Positions 6,453 through 6,942 of a stretch of 6,942 bases of DNA are shown in pieces. This DNA comes from Nanobdellota archaeon (GTDB lineage Archaea > Nanobdellota > Nanobdellia > Woesearchaeales > BS150m-G63). The notes beneath the pieces were generated by a model that made no database searches, was not told the origin of the DNA, and was given only the letters and a program-made list of their open reading frames with translations. Each line of letters begins with the position of its first letter. Position 1 is the stretch's first letter. The DNA lies in contig JAGLOT010000031.1 of the NCBI GenBank assembly GCA_023137655.1, positions 1-6,942 on the forward strand. Direction: 5' to 3'. The translations under genes were made by a program, and so were the position numbers.

Positions 6453-6942
6453 ATGAATATAGAAACTGAAGTTAGAAGTCTGATATCAAAAGAAAAATTC
6501 GAAGAATTGCTAGATTTCTTTAAACAAAATGCTGAATTTAAAAAAGAAGATTATCAAGAAACATTTTATTTTGATTGTAAAGAAGATTTAAGAATTCAAA
6601 GAAACAATTTCTATTCTAAAATTTGGATGAAAAAAGGTAAAATTCATGACCCTCATAGAGAAGAAATTGAGGTTAAATTTGATAAAGATGAATTTGAGAA
6701 TCTAGAAAAATTATTCCTTTCTCTTGGTTATAATATTGAAATTAAATGGTTTAGAAAAAGATTTGAATTTGAGTGGGAGGACGTCGTTGTTTGTTTAGAT
6801 TTTACTAAAGGCTATGGTCACATTATTGAATTAGAAAAAATGTCTTCTGTAGAAAACCAAGAAGAAGAATTTAAGAATCTTAAACAAAAACTAGAATCTT
6901 TAAATATTAAAATTACTCCTAAAGAGGAGTTTCAAAAAAAGT
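6453..6942 (+). CDS. CYTH-domain protein (class IV adenylate cyclase / thiamine-triphosphatase superfamily), partial
   Basis: The first 163 codons are visible and the frame is open to the right edge; CYTH proteins of this type are usually 170-200 residues, so little is missing. CYTH hallmarks are present: an N-terminal E-x-E-x-R (E4, E6, R8) in place of the usual E-x-E-x-K; basic strand DLRIQR (45-50); KIWMKKG (56-62); REEIEVKF (69-76); KWFRKRFEFEW (98-108); and CLDFTKGYGHIIELE (114-128), matching the family's late acidic strand. The superfamily forms an eight-stranded tunnel that binds a triphosphate with divalent metal. Members make cAMP or hydrolyse thiamine triphosphate or inorganic tripolyphosphate, and the specific activity here cannot be read from sequence. 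It follows the debranching gene by 40 bases on the same strand and may be in the operon or have its own promoter. A link to glucan metabolism is unproven. Confidence 0.85.
   Translation, partial: MNIETEVRSLISKEKFEELLDFFKQNAEFKKEDYQETFYFDCKEDLRIQRNNFYSKIWMKKGKIHDPHREEIEVKFDKDEFENLEKLFLSLGYNIEIKWFRKRFEFEWEDVVVCLDFTKGYGHIIELEKMSSVENQEEEFKNLKQKLESLNIKITPKEEFQKK

Overview
The window is AT-rich (roughly 30% GC by eye) and compact. It is probably archaeal. The signs are TTTATAT/TTTAAATA-type boxes about 25 bases ahead of plausible transcription starts, Shine-Dalgarno-like motifs on some genes and none on others, heavy use of ATA, AGA and AGG codons, an Lrp-type winged-helix regulator with a non-standard C-terminal half, and an MJ1611-like GH57 enzyme. 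A DPANN-type lineage (Woesearchaeota/Pacearchaeota-like) is my best guess, made without any search. There are no RNA genes, CRISPR arrays, insertion sequences or phage genes.

Layout: bases 2-1992 carry two leftward genes that overlap by one base. These are a GT4 glycogen/starch-synthase-like glycosyltransferase (read first) and a GH57 alpha-amylase-type gene that runs off the left edge. Bases 1993-2240 are a divergent control region, unusually rich in short repeats and palindromes. Reading rightward come an Lrp/AsnC-type HTH regulator (2241-2810), a eukaryote-style GT3 glycogen synthase (2868-4667), an amylo-alpha-1,6-glucosidase of the GDE/GH133 type (4676-6412) and a CYTH-domain protein (6453 to the right edge, truncated).

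Taken together this is a glycogen/alpha-glucan storage locus. GT3 synthase extends chains, GH133 trims branch points, and GH57 plus GT4 form a second, translationally coupled pair that probably makes or reshapes glucan. The regulator sits between the two arms and is the natural candidate to control both. No nucleotide-sugar pyrophosphorylase, glycogen phosphorylase or GH13 branching enzyme is seen here, so those steps must be encoded elsewhere or be absent. The notable points are two unrelated synthase-type families in one locus, a GT3 enzyme that has lost most of the arginine cluster used for glucose-6-phosphate control in eukaryotes, and the dense set of candidate operators.
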